Source: Xaviernesmea oryzae
GTDB lineage: Bacteria; Pseudomonadota; Alphaproteobacteria; Rhizobiales; Rhizobiaceae
DNA: 64,000 bases
Direction of reading: 5' to 3'
Assembly: GCF_900109605.1 (NCBI RefSeq)
Contig: NZ_FOAM01000016.1
Location: 62,001-126,000, forward strand
Below the pieces are notes generated by a model. The model was not told where the DNA came from and made no database searches. It was given only the letters and a program-made list of their open reading frames with translations. The position numbers and the translations under genes are program-made. Positions 27,024 through 35,915 of the stretch are shown in pieces. The number at the start of each line of letters is the position of its first letter. Position 1 is the stretch's first letter.

Positions 27024-27779
27024 TCAGACGAATCGCCGCTTGGACTCCGTCAGACCGTCCCAGCCCGCGACCCTCAAAAGCCCGCTTTCGTCCATGATCT
27101 CGCAGCCACGTTCACCCCAGCGCAGAAGCCCGCGCTCCGCCAGCTTCTTCAGCGTCTTGTTGGTATGGACGATCGACAGGCCCAGCGTATCGGCCACGTG
27201 CTGCTGGGTCAGCGGAACGACGATCGGCTGATCGCGAAACAGGCCCGAGGCCCGGCCGCGCTGAGCCAGAAAGGCCAGCAGATAGGCCGCCCGCTCCATG
27301 GCGGTCCGCCGGCCGATGCTGAGCAGATGCTCGTCGAGGATCCGCTCCTCTTGCGCTGCGATCCAGGTAATGTCGAAGGCGAGGTCCGGCTGCTCGCGAT
27401 AAACCTGGCCCAGCCGCTCGCGCTCGAAGACACAAAGGGTCATCGAGGAGAGCGCTTCCACCGAATGCTGCATTTCCGCCATCAGCGTGGCCTGCAGGCC
27501 GATCAGATCGCCCGGCATGGCAAAATTCAGGATCTGCCGTCGACCGTCGTCGAGCATCTTGTAGCGGAAGGCCCAGCCCGAAAGCACCGTGAAGAGGTGC
27601 GCGCTCTGGGCGCCTTCCGACAATACGGTGGTGCCGGCGTTGAGCGTCAGCTCCCCGGTCTTGAAGGATGAAACGAAGTCGAGCTCCTCGGGTGTGAAGT
27701 CGCGGAACGTCGGCATCTGGCGCAGCGGGCATTGCTCGCACGGGGTTTGCCGGCTGGAGGAAATTTTCGGAAACGGCAT
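27024..27779 (-). CDS. Crp/Fnr-family transcriptional regulator
   Basis: A 251-residue regulator. The cyclic-nucleotide-fold sensor domain (about residues 25-150, with FAMPGDLIGLQATLM) is followed by a dimer helix and a C-terminal winged helix-turn-helix (LTQQHVADTLGLSIVHTNKT). The N-terminus has a CEQC pair and one further cysteine sits at TLCVF, one short of the four cysteines used by oxygen-sensing FNR, so an intact 4Fe-4S cluster of the FNR type is doubtful. I chose the ATG at 27779; a start at 27848 is possible. Targets are unknown. Confidence 0.87.
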   Translation of the reverse strand: MPFPKISSSRQTPCEQCPLRQMPTFRDFTPEELDFVSSFKTGELTLNAGTTVLSEGAQSAHLFTVLSGWAFRYKMLDDGRRQILNFAMPGDLIGLQATLMAEMQHSVEALSSMTLCVFERERLGQVYREQPDLAFDITWIAAQEERILDEHLLSIGRRTAMERAAYLLAFLAQRGRASGLFRDQPIVVPLTQQHVADTLGLSIVHTNKTLKKLAERGLLRWGERGCEIMDESGLLRVAGWDGLTESKRRFV

Positions 27780-28078
27780 GGAAGACCTTGAAGCCGCCTG
27801 ATGGCGTGGAAGTGACACAAACGAACATCGACCCGACACGAAAGACACGCTCGCCTCCCGACCGCAGGACCTTGCACCGGGGCAAAAGACGTCACGCGGC
27901 GGGAACCAGACGCGCAGCGATTCGCCACGTGGTGGTTAAGTTGTTCCTATCCTATCGATATTCGGAAAGACGGCATTAAAATTTCACAAGCGGTTCCCTC
28001 CTTCTTGGCTCTGCCCTATCGTTCTGCAAGGCGCGCATGCCATGGGCGATGCGACCGCATGGGATCGAGGAGGACAGC

Positions 28079-28945
28079 ATGATCAAGACCATTCTTGCGG
28101 AAGGCCGCGTGGCAGTAATTACCGGCGCGGCCTCAGGCATCGGCCTTGCAGCCGCCTGCCGCTTTGCCGAGGCCGGCATGAAGGTGGTTCTGGCGGATCT
28201 GGAAGATCCCCGGCTCGAACATGCGGCCGAAAAAGTGGCAAGCCGCGCACCATCAGGTACGAGCGCCGTTCTGGCGGTGCCGACCGATGTCTCCGACGTC
28301 ACCTCTCTCCAGGCTTTGCGCGAGGATGTGGAGGCGCGTTTCGGCGCCGTCCATCTGCTGATGAACAATGCCGGCATCGGGCCAGGCAGTTCGATTTTCG
28401 GGCCGATCCAGGCATGGGAGCGGGTCCTGGCCACCAATCTTGGTGGGGTCATCAATGGCACGCGTGTTTTCGGCGAGGCGATGATCGCCCATGGCGATCC
28501 GGCCGTCATCATCAACACCGGCTCCAAGCAGGGCATCACCACGCCGCCGGGCGATCCGGCTTATAATGTCGCTAAGGCCGGCGTGAAAGTCTTCACCGAG
28601 GCGCTTCAACACGAGCTTCGCAACCGCGAAGGTTGCGCCGTCAGCGCCCATTTGCTCATTCCCGGCTTCGTCTTCACCGGCATGACGGCGGGCAGCCGGA
28701 CGGACAAGCCCGACGCCGCCTGGACGCCCGAGCAGACGGTCGACTTCATGATCGAGAGCCTTGATCGCGGCGATTTCTACATCCTCTGCCCCGACAACGA
28801 CGTGCCGCGCGCGCTGGACGAAAAGCGCATTCTCTGGGCGGCGGCCGATATCGTCGAGAACCGCCCGCCCCTGTCGCGCTGGCATCCCGACTATGGCGCA
28901 GCCTTTGCCGATTATCTCAAGCGCGACCGGCCGGTGCTCGGCTGA
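28079..28945 (+). CDS. Short-chain dehydrogenase/reductase
   Basis: A 288-residue NAD(P)-dependent oxidoreductase. TGAASGIG is the cofactor glycine motif, NNAG follows, and the catalytic set is Ser in NTGSKQG with YNVAK supplying Tyr and Lys. The last ~60 residues are longer than in classical SDRs. The ATG at 28079 follows a very strong ribosome-binding site (GAGGAGGA). Its stop overlaps the start of the dioxygenase-esterase fusion (TGATG), so the two form one operon and may act in the same aromatic or quinone detoxification route. The substrate is unknown. Confidence 0.9.
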   Translation: MIKTILAEGRVAVITGAASGIGLAAACRFAEAGMKVVLADLEDPRLEHAAEKVASRAPSGTSAVLAVPTDVSDVTSLQALREDVEARFGAVHLLMNNAGIGPGSSIFGPIQAWERVLATNLGGVINGTRVFGEAMIAHGDPAVIINTGSKQGITTPPGDPAYNVAKAGVKVFTEALQHELRNREGCAVSAHLLIPGFVFTGMTAGSRTDKPDAAWTPEQTVDFMIESLDRGDFYILCPDNDVPRALDEKRILWAAADIVENRPPLSRWHPDYGAAFADYLKRDRPVLG

Positions 28946-30567
28946 TGAGCGCCAAGAGCATGACCGGCGGACTGCATCACGTCACGCTGATCACCCGCCG
29001 GATCCAGGACAATGTCGATTTCTATGTCTGCTTCCTCGGCCTCCGACTGGTCAAGCGCACGGCCGGCTTCGAGGATGCCGAGCAGCTGCACCTCTTTTAT
29101 GGCGACCGCACGGGACGGCCCGGCTCGCTGGTGACCTTCCTGGCCTGGGAGGATGGCGGCCAAGGCCGTGTCGGGCGCGGCGCACCGAGCGAAATTGCTT
29201 TGGCGATTGCCCCCGATGCTATCGGGAGCTGGATGACGCGCGCATTGAGCTTCCAGATCGCGGTAACCGGACCATCGAGCGAATTCGGCGAGCCGGTGCT
29301 CAGGTTGAAGGACCCGGATGGTGTTATCGTCAAGCTGGTGGGCACCGATGCGCTGCGCGAACGCAACGCCGTCTGGGCGCCCGTGCCCGAAGAGCCTACG
29401 CCCGGCCTCCCGCCACCCGTCGAGCCGGCCATGGCCATTCAGGGCCTGCGGGCCGTCACGCTGCTGACCGAGCGCGCGAAGGAAACGACGGACTTCCTGG
29501 CGCGCCATTTCGGTCTCGCGCCGGCTGGCGAAGACGGGACGATCCATAGGCTTGTCTCGTCTTGCGGCGATGCGCTGGATATTCGCGATGCCAGCGGCTT
29601 CTGGGAGGCGGCGCCAGGAACCGGCACGATCGACCATGTGGCGCTGCGCGCACAGGATGTTGCGGCCATCCGCGCTACGCGGCTGGATCTGGCGGCCGAA
29701 GAGGCGGGTCCGACGCCGGTCCATGACCGGCGCTATTTCACGTCGCTCTATGTGCGCGAACCGGGCGGCACGCTGATCGAATTCGCCACTGATGCGCCCG
29801 GCATGACCGTGGACGAGCCCGAAGAGAGACTCGGCAGCCGCCTCTTCGTGCCCGGCCACGAGGCCGATACGCCACCGATGGAAATGACAGTGGTGCTGCC
29901 GCAGTTTTCGCTGCCCGGCGCGCCGCGACGGGTGCCCCGCGCCCTGCCCTTCGTCCACCGGCTGAACGCGCCCGAAGAAGAGGACGGGACGACGCTGTTC
30001 CTGCTGCACGGCAGCGGCGCCAACGAGCTGAGCCTGCTGCCGCTTGGCCGCGGCATCGCGCCGCGCGCGCTGCTGGTGGCGCTGCGCGGCCGGGCGCTGG
30101 AGGAAGGCAGCCCGCGCTTCTATCGCCGGCTGACGCGCTATGCCTTCGACCAGGCCGACGTCCGCGCGGAGGCAGAAGCGTTCGCGGCCTTTATGACGGA
30201 CAGCGTGCCCGCCTACGGCATCGATCTCGACCGCGCCGCCTTCCTTGGCTATTCGAACGGCGCCAACATGATCGCCGCGACGATGCTGCTGCATCCGGGG
30301 CTCATCCGCCGCGCCATTTTGCTGCGGGCGATGAGCGCGCTCGACGTGCCGCCCATGCCCGATCTTCAAGGCACATCGGTGCTGGTGATTTCGGGTGAGG
30401 ACGATGCCTATGGCGCTCATGCGCCCGCGCTCGAGGAAACGCTTCGCGCGACCGGCGCCGATGTCACCGCTGAGACGATCAAGGCCGGCCATATGCTGAC
30501 CGACGATGATGGCAGGCGCGCGCGTGCCTGGCTTCGCGAGCACGGTTTTTCCGTTGGCGCGGCTTGA
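28945..30567 (+). CDS. Fusion of VOC ring-cleaving dioxygenase and alpha/beta-hydrolase esterase (MhqO-MhqD-like)
   Basis: A 540-residue two-enzyme protein. Residues about 8-310 are two vicinal-oxygen-chelate modules like PcpA/MhqO hydroquinone dioxygenases. Metal ligands His11 or His12, His231 and Glu279 are spaced almost as in PcpA (11/227/276). Residues about 345-540 are a MhqD-like carboxylesterase: HGSGANELSLLPL at the oxyanion loop, nucleophile Ser437 in GYSNG, Asp487 and His516. In Bacillus the two activities are separate genes of the methylhydroquinone-resistance regulon; here they are joined. The likely role is cleavage and processing of quinol-type compounds. The reading frame is continuous, and both active sites look intact. 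Confidence 0.87.
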   Translation: MSAKSMTGGLHHVTLITRRIQDNVDFYVCFLGLRLVKRTAGFEDAEQLHLFYGDRTGRPGSLVTFLAWEDGGQGRVGRGAPSEIALAIAPDAIGSWMTRALSFQIAVTGPSSEFGEPVLRLKDPDGVIVKLVGTDALRERNAVWAPVPEEPTPGLPPPVEPAMAIQGLRAVTLLTERAKETTDFLARHFGLAPAGEDGTIHRLVSSCGDALDIRDASGFWEAAPGTGTIDHVALRAQDVAAIRATRLDLAAEEAGPTPVHDRRYFTSLYVREPGGTLIEFATDAPGMTVDEPEERLGSRLFVPGHEADTPPMEMTVVLPQFSLPGAPRRVPRALPFVHRLNAPEEEDGTTLFLLHGSGANELSLLPLGRGIAPRALLVALRGRALEEGSPRFYRRLTRYAFDQADVRAEAEAFAAFMTDSVPAYGIDLDRAAFLGYSNGANMIAATMLLHPGLIRRAILLRAMSALDVPPMPDLQGTSVLVISGEDDAYGAHAPALEETLRATGADVTAETIKAGHMLTDDDGRRARAWLREHGFSVGAA

Positions 30568-30573
30568 GATGCG

Positions 30574-31092
30574 CTATTTGCGGAAATCGATATGGACGGA
30601 GGCGACCGGGAACAGCGCCTTGAACACGGTCGCGCTGTTGGAGAGCGACCGGCCATCGGGCGCCATCTCCAGCCGGTCGTAGAAGCGATAGATCGACTGT
30701 TTCGGGCCGGGATCGAGATCGACATCATAGCTGAAACGCGCGACATTGCCGGTGACCCGCACCGTTGCATAGCCAATCACGTCTTCACGGGTGCCGCGAT
30801 AGGTATCCGGGCCAGTTCGGCGAAAGTGCCAGGTCTTCGTTTCGCGCGCGCCGTCGTCATAGGCGATGCGTTCGGTCAGCTTCAGTCCCTGTGCATGCAC
30901 GCGCCCGTCGACCGTGATGGTCAGCTTTCGCTTGAGACCGTTGATGGCGCTGAACGTGCCGGTGGCCGTTGTCCGTCCGGCGAAGAAGCGCTCCATCATC
31001 GTGCGGTCATAAGCCTGCGCCGGTACGGCCAGCGCGGCGAGAAGACCTGCGGCAAGGGCAAAACGCCCGGCCAAGGTGCGAAACTGAGACAT
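30574..31092 (-). CDS. DUF3833-type exported protein
   Basis: A 172-residue protein with a clear Sec signal peptide (FALAAGLLAALAVPAQA, then YDRT). The mature part is beta-rich with MERFFAGRTTATGTFSAING, ETKTWHFRR and the C-terminus typical of DUF3833 (a lipocalin-like family of unknown function). The ATG at 31092 was chosen because it starts the signal peptide. Its stop is 6 bp from the convergent esterase-fusion stop. No lipobox cysteine is present, so it is probably periplasmic. Confidence 0.8.
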   Translation of the reverse strand: MSQFRTLAGRFALAAGLLAALAVPAQAYDRTMMERFFAGRTTATGTFSAINGLKRKLTITVDGRVHAQGLKLTERIAYDDGARETKTWHFRRTGPDTYRGTREDVIGYATVRVTGNVARFSYDVDLDPGPKQSIYRFYDRLEMAPDGRSLSNSATVFKALFPVASVHIDFRK

Positions 31093-31369
31093 GGCGGCAT
31101 CTCCCGATCGACTGGCTTGATTTTTCAAAGGCTGAAGACCTGTACGCCGCTGCAGTCGCATCGGTTCATCCAACGTTTTGGCCGCAAGGGCGCAAGTTTT
31201 TCCTGAATTCGTCGTGAACGGCCATAGGAATTTCGCCCGGCTGCGATAACGTCCCTGACCTTGACGGGGGCGCGCGGTTTCGCGCGGAGCCCCGCCATCA
31301 TCGTCCTCCCACCGCCGGGTCGCCAATCGGGCGCTCCGGGGTTCCGCCGCCAAACCCGCCGGTTGCTCC

Positions 31370-32548
31370 ATGCTGAAATTCAATCCGCTCGTCACCGATC
31401 TGCCCGCTCCGCCCATCCCCGAAATCGGCGCCTGGGCACGCGCATACGAAGGGACGCAAGGTCCGCTCATCGATCTCAGCCAGGCTGCACCCGGCTTTGC
31501 GCCGCATCCCGATCTCCTGGCGGCGCTGGGTGAGGCCGCTGCCTCGAAGAAGGCGGCGGGCTATGGGCCGATCGCCGGAGAGCCCCGGCTGCGCAGCCTC
31601 TATGCCGCCGAGATCTGCGCGCTTTACGGCGCGGATATCGGCGCGCAGAATGTCCAGATTACGGCCGGCTGCAACCAGGCCTTCGTTGCCTGCGCGATCG
31701 CCCTGCTGGCACCGGGCGAGACGATGCTGATGACCAATCCCTACTATTTCAACCATCAGACGACACTGTCCATGCTCGGCATGCAGGTCGATCTCGTGCC
31801 TTGCGATGCCGCCTCCGGCTTTCTGCCGGATCTCGACGCGCTGGAGCAGGCGATGCGTCCCGGTGTGCGGGCGCTGGCGCTGGTGTCGCCCAACAATCCG
31901 ACCGGTGCGATCTACCCGCCCGACAGGCTGGCCGCGATTTTCGATCTCTGCCGGCGCAAGCGCATCTGGCTGATCCTGGACGAGACCTATCGCGATTTTC
32001 TGCCCGAAGGCGCCGGCGCGCCGCACGGGCTCTTCGCCGAGCATGGCTGGCAGAACCATCTGGTCGGCCTCTACAGCTTTTCCAAGTCCTGCTGCATTCC
32101 TGGCCACCGCCTGGGCGCAATCACGGCCGGCGTGAACCTGCTGGCGCAGGTCGAAAAGGTGATGGACAATCTGCAGATCTGCGCGCCGCGTGCCGCACAG
32201 ATCGGTCTCGCCCGGATGCTGCCCGCGCTGAAGCCGTGGCAGGCCGAAAACCGGCGTGAGATCATGCAGCGCGGCCAAGCCATGGCGGCGGCGCTCGCCG
32301 GGCTGGAAGACTGGGAAATCGTGTCGCTCGGCGCCTATTTCGCCTATGTGCGCCATCCCTATCCCGATATTGCCGCCTCCTTCGTCGCCGAGAAGCTGGC
32401 CCAGATCGGCGGCGTCTTGACCGTGCCAGGCGATGTCTTCGGCGCAGCGCAGGAGGCCTATCTCCGCTTCGCCTTCGCCAATGTGGATGCGCAGACGATC
32501 GCAACGCTCGAAGGCAGGCTCAGCGGATTCGCGCTGCCGGGTATTTGA
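31370..32548 (+). CDS. PLP-dependent aminotransferase, class I/II
   Basis: A 392-residue fold-type I aminotransferase. SPNNPTGAIY is the cofactor-site asparagine region, LILDETYRDF contains the PLP aspartate and tyrosine, and YSFSKSCCIPGHRLG contains the Schiff-base lysine and substrate arginine. Amino-donor and acceptor cannot be read from sequence. It is monocistronic, divergent from the DUF3833 gene. Confidence 0.9.
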   Translation: MLKFNPLVTDLPAPPIPEIGAWARAYEGTQGPLIDLSQAAPGFAPHPDLLAALGEAAASKKAAGYGPIAGEPRLRSLYAAEICALYGADIGAQNVQITAGCNQAFVACAIALLAPGETMLMTNPYYFNHQTTLSMLGMQVDLVPCDAASGFLPDLDALEQAMRPGVRALALVSPNNPTGAIYPPDRLAAIFDLCRRKRIWLILDETYRDFLPEGAGAPHGLFAEHGWQNHLVGLYSFSKSCCIPGHRLGAITAGVNLLAQVEKVMDNLQICAPRAAQIGLARMLPALKPWQAENRREIMQRGQAMAAALAGLEDWEIVSLGAYFAYVRHPYPDIAASFVAEKLAQIGGVLTVPGDVFGAAQEAYLRFAFANVDAQTIATLEGRLSGFALPGI

Positions 32549-32657
32549 CCGGGAACGGCATGCCTCGATGTCGCTCGGCGGAACTCCGTTCGAAAAAAAC
32601 CGCGCCATGGACGGCTCCAGGGCGCGGCGAGGACAGAGGGGATCGAAAGATTGATCG

Positions 32658-32810
32658 TCAGCCGATCAGGCCGCAGACCATGGCCGCCACGAAGGCGAAT
32701 GACCCGAGAAGCGCAGCCGTACGCGTGACATCCCCAAGGGTCGGGCCCTCCCCTGAGGATGATGCGATCACAGATCGATGAAGCGGAAGCAATTGCCTGA
32801 CGCTGTTCAT
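32658..32810 (-). CDS. 50-residue single-pass membrane peptide
   Basis: A small open frame of 50 codons starting at the ATG at 32810, with a near-perfect ribosome-binding site (AGGAGGT, 5 bp spacing). The first 25 residues are polar (MNSVRQLLPLHRSVIASSSG); the last 20 are a hydrophobic helix (TAALLGSFAFVAAMVCGLIG). The family is unknown to me. Reality is supported by the ribosome-binding site and the clean polar-then-hydrophobic pattern, not by recognised homology. Confidence 0.6.
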   Translation of the reverse strand: MNSVRQLLPLHRSVIASSSGEGPTLGDVTRTAALLGSFAFVAAMVCGLIG

Positions 32811-33245
32811 GAGAACCTCCTGAGCACCCATGCTGCCCGTAGGGAAGCAGGTCTTGATCACGCCCTTAGGATTTCCGAAAATCCATCGATTAAATAGAAA
32901 ACAGAATCCAAAGTTCCGTCTGCGCGGGAAAAAATCACCCGCGCCGAGCGAAAGCACATGTGAACATGGAAACGATGCCAGAAGCGCCAGAGCCGCCAAG
33001 GCTGATGGAGCCCGCGACCCTATCGACTTACGGTGTCCGGCCAGCCCCCAGGGATCTCGCTGCCGGCTTCGTTCGCGAGAAGATGTAAGGTGTTGCGCAC
33101 CTGAAAATCGAGCATCGCCACCTGTCAGATGGGACACCGCGCCTATATGCTCGGCCACGCGCGCGCGACCAATGTGGAAAGACATGCGCCATCGGCAGGA
33201 TGGACGGTCCCTTCGTTTCGCGAATCGGATTGCTGAAAGGGCTCT
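32811..33245. other. Divergent intergenic region with stem and promoter candidate
   Basis: A 435-bp gap between the small membrane peptide and the HWE kinase. GCGCGGG-N9-CCCGCGC at 32922-32944 is a perfect 7-bp dyad around an A-rich centre. CCTGTC, 16 nt, CTATAT at 33121-33148 is a plausible housekeeping promoter for the kinase, about 100 bp from its start. No gene is supported. Confidence 0.4.
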
Positions 33246-35153
33246 ATGACATCGTCTTCGCTTCTGTTTCCCAGGGCCAGGGGAAGCCTTCCCGAGCGGC
33301 TGGCCATGAGCGAATGTCGCGCGCTCTTCGACCGGCACGACTGGGCTGCCACAGCCCTCGGCCCGATCGAAGCTTGGCCGGAAGCCCTGCGGGTGGCTGC
33401 GCGGATCGTACTGTCGGCTTCGGGCGCGATGGCGCTATTGGCCGGGCCCAAGGGTGTGACGATCTATAACGATGCCTATGCGGTGATCGCCGGCAAGCGC
33501 CATCCACAAGCCTTCGGCGGCGAGATCTGCGCCACTTGGCCGGAAGCCGCCGAATTCAACCGCATGGTGCTGGCGCGCAGTTTCGCCCATGAAACGCTGC
33601 ATTTTGCCGAGGAAGCCATGACGGTGATGCGCAATGGCGCACCCGAGCAGGTCTGGTTCGATCTCGATTATACGCCCGTCATCGACGAGGACGGGTCGGT
33701 TCTCGCCGCGCTGGCTGTGGTTTCGGAAACCACCCGCAGCGTGCTCAACGCCCGCGCGCTCTCCGCCAGCCGGGAGCAGCTGGCGCTGGCGCTCAGCGCT
33801 TCGGCAATCGTCGGCATCTGGGATTGGCGGCTGGACCAGAACCGCGTCTTCACCGATGCGCAGTTTGCCGAGCTTTACGGCGTGCCGCCGGTGGATGCGC
33901 TGCAGGGAGCGCCGATCGATGCCTTCCTCCAGGGCATCGAGCCGCAAGACAAGCCCCGGCTCGTCGCCGCCATCGAGCGCGCGGTCGAGACCGGGGAGCA
34001 TTTTTCTGCCGAGTATCGGATCCACTTGCCCGATGACACGGTGCGCTGGGTCCTGGCGGAAGGACGGCCAATCATGGATGCGAATGGCGTTTGCCAACGC
34101 TTTCCCGGCATCGCCGTCGACATCACAGCGCAGAAGCGCGCGGTGGAAGAAGCCGCCCGATCGGAAGCGGGTTTTCGCATTCTCGCCGACACCATGCCGC
34201 AGATCGTCTGGTCGACCCGGCCGGACGGCTATCACGACTATTTCAATGCTCGCTGGTACGAGTTCACCGGCACAGCTCCGGGCTTTACCGAGGGCGATGG
34301 CTGGAACGGCGTGTTCCACGAGGACGACCAGGCGCGCGCCTGGGCCCTCTGGCGCCATTGCCTTGACACGGGCGAGCCCTATCAGATCGAATACCGGCTG
34401 CGCCACCATTCCGGGGTCTATCGCTGGGTGCTCGGGCGCGCTTTGCCAATGCAGGATGAGAATGGGCGGATCCTGCGCTGGTACGGCACCTGCACCGATA
34501 TTCACGAGGCCAAGCTCGCCGAGGCCGAGCGGGAGGTGGTGACGCATGAGCTCAGCCACCGCATCAAGAATATTTTCTCGGTCCTCAGCAGCATCATCAG
34601 CCTGTCGGCGCGGGCAACGCCCGAATCCCGGCCTTTTGCCGACCAGCTGCGCCGCCGGATCGACGCCATGGGCCGGGCCCATGATTTCGTACGGCCGAAC
34701 AGCGCCGCCTCTGCCGCTCAGGACATCACGATTTTCGGGCTGATCCGCCTGCTTCTGGAGCCCTATGGAGAGGCGGATAGGCCGCTGCCGGTGCGCTTCG
34801 AGGGCGAAGATGCGCCGATCGGCGACGCCGCCGCCACACCGCTGGCCCTGCTTATTCATGAACTGGGCACCAATTCCGCCAAATATGGCGCGCTTTCGGA
34901 AGATGGCGGCGACCTGCTCGTGCATGGCACGCGCATCGACGGGCGCTATCGTCTGATCTGGGCGGAAAAGCTGCCGCGCAGTGGGCTGGAGGCGCCGCAA
35001 CATCAAGGCTTCGGCTCGCGCCTGATGTCGATCAGCGTCGAGGGCCAGTTGTCCGGCACGCTGACGCGCGAATGGAGTTCCGACGGTGTCACTGTTTCGG
35101 CCGAATTTCCGCTGACCGCATTGGCACGCAACAGCCAGCTGGCCAAGCGCTGA
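33246..35153 (+). CDS. HWE-family sensor histidine kinase with PAS domains
   Basis: A 635-residue kinase without transmembrane helices, so probably cytoplasmic. Three PAS-like domains lie at about 35-165, 175-305 and 315-430. The middle one has IWDWRLDQNRVF, and the third has IVWSTRPDGYHDYFNARWYE. The HWE kinase core follows: ELSHRIKNIFSVLSSIISL with the phospho-histidine, HELGTNSAKYGALS as the N-box and the diagnostic W-x-E in IWAEK. PAS-HWE kinases in Rhizobiales often feed light, redox or general-stress signalling; the signal here is unknown. A lone receiver gene lies convergent at 35224. Confidence 0.92.
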   Translation: MTSSSLLFPRARGSLPERLAMSECRALFDRHDWAATALGPIEAWPEALRVAARIVLSASGAMALLAGPKGVTIYNDAYAVIAGKRHPQAFGGEICATWPEAAEFNRMVLARSFAHETLHFAEEAMTVMRNGAPEQVWFDLDYTPVIDEDGSVLAALAVVSETTRSVLNARALSASREQLALALSASAIVGIWDWRLDQNRVFTDAQFAELYGVPPVDALQGAPIDAFLQGIEPQDKPRLVAAIERAVETGEHFSAEYRIHLPDDTVRWVLAEGRPIMDANGVCQRFPGIAVDITAQKRAVEEAARSEAGFRILADTMPQIVWSTRPDGYHDYFNARWYEFTGTAPGFTEGDGWNGVFHEDDQARAWALWRHCLDTGEPYQIEYRLRHHSGVYRWVLGRALPMQDENGRILRWYGTCTDIHEAKLAEAEREVVTHELSHRIKNIFSVLSSIISLSARATPESRPFADQLRRRIDAMGRAHDFVRPNSAASAAQDITIFGLIRLLLEPYGEADRPLPVRFEGEDAPIGDAAATPLALLIHELGTNSAKYGALSEDGGDLLVHGTRIDGRYRLIWAEKLPRSGLEAPQHQGFGSRLMSISVEGQLSGTLTREWSSDGVTVSAEFPLTALARNSQLAKR

Positions 35154-35223
35154 CACGTCTCGCGTGTCGGCGTACCAAAGGTCCGTGCTTGAGGCGCGGC
35201 CTGGTGCGCAAGGTTTTGCGATT

Positions 35224-35622
35224 TCAGTTGAAAATCTTCAGACCCCTTGGCGGGCGTGCCGACTGTGCTTGGCGTCGCGCCACCGTATATTCCACCGCCT
35301 GCTTCAGCTGATCCTCGCCTACCGGCTTCGGTAGCACCCCGATCGTGCCAGGCACGCCATTGCCAAGGAGGCCGGGATTGGCGGTCATGAACAAAACGGT
35401 CAGCCCATGCTGCTCGGCAAGCATGCGGCCAATTTCAGGTCCGGTCGGGCCATCCAGCAGGTTCAGGTCGACAAAGGCAACATCGGCGAAGGGAGCGAGC
35501 CTCAGGGCCGTGGTCTTATCGGCAGCGATGCCAACTGCATGATGCCCGAGTTCTTCGACCACATATTCAATTTCCGTGGCCACGAAGACTTCATCTTCTA
35601 CCACCAAGATCCGACAGCCCAT
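35224..35622 (-). CDS. Single-domain response regulator
   Basis: A 132-residue receiver-only protein. ILVVEDEVFVATEIEYVV contributes the acidic residues, VAFVDLNLLDG the phospho-acceptor aspartate, MTANP the threonine and LPKPVGED the lysine. It is convergent with the HWE kinase (70-bp gap) and its best candidate partner. The start at 35622 is placed by homology to receiver ends; its ribosome-binding site is weak. Confidence 0.85.
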   Translation of the reverse strand: MGCRILVVEDEVFVATEIEYVVEELGHHAVGIAADKTTALRLAPFADVAFVDLNLLDGPTGPEIGRMLAEQHGLTVLFMTANPGLLGNGVPGTIGVLPKPVGEDQLKQAVEYTVARRQAQSARPPRGLKIFN

Positions 35623-35915
35623 GATTTTACACTCTTGATACGCTGGATGTGACCATGCCCATGGTGCCATCCATCAACCCCACGAGTTTCGCAAACGCAG
35701 CATGCTCCAAATGGTTCCGCGCTTTCCTTCGCCATCGGCTTTGGCCAGCGCAGCGATCAGGAAGCGCTAGGATGCCGGTCTCTCCCATGGCAGAAGAGCG
35801 CCAGGGCGTGGATCGGGATAAGACCTGCGCCAACAACGGCCTGTCGGGCTGGATTACAGCCCGATCAAATGCGGCCTGCCTTAAACGCAATGCAGATGAC
35901 AAATCGGACGAGACG

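Noticed and set aside
27780-28078. Looked for an FNR box (TTGAT-N4-ATCAA) between the Crp/Fnr and SDR genes
   Set aside because: No acceptable match was found by eye in the 299-bp gap.
28912-30543. 543-codon minus-strand open frame opposite the dioxygenase-esterase fusion
   Set aside because: The plus-strand product has two intact active sites; the minus frame has no recognisable domain.
33435-35156. 573-codon minus-strand open frame opposite the HWE kinase
   Set aside because: The kinase motifs on the plus strand are unambiguous; the opposite frame has shadow composition.
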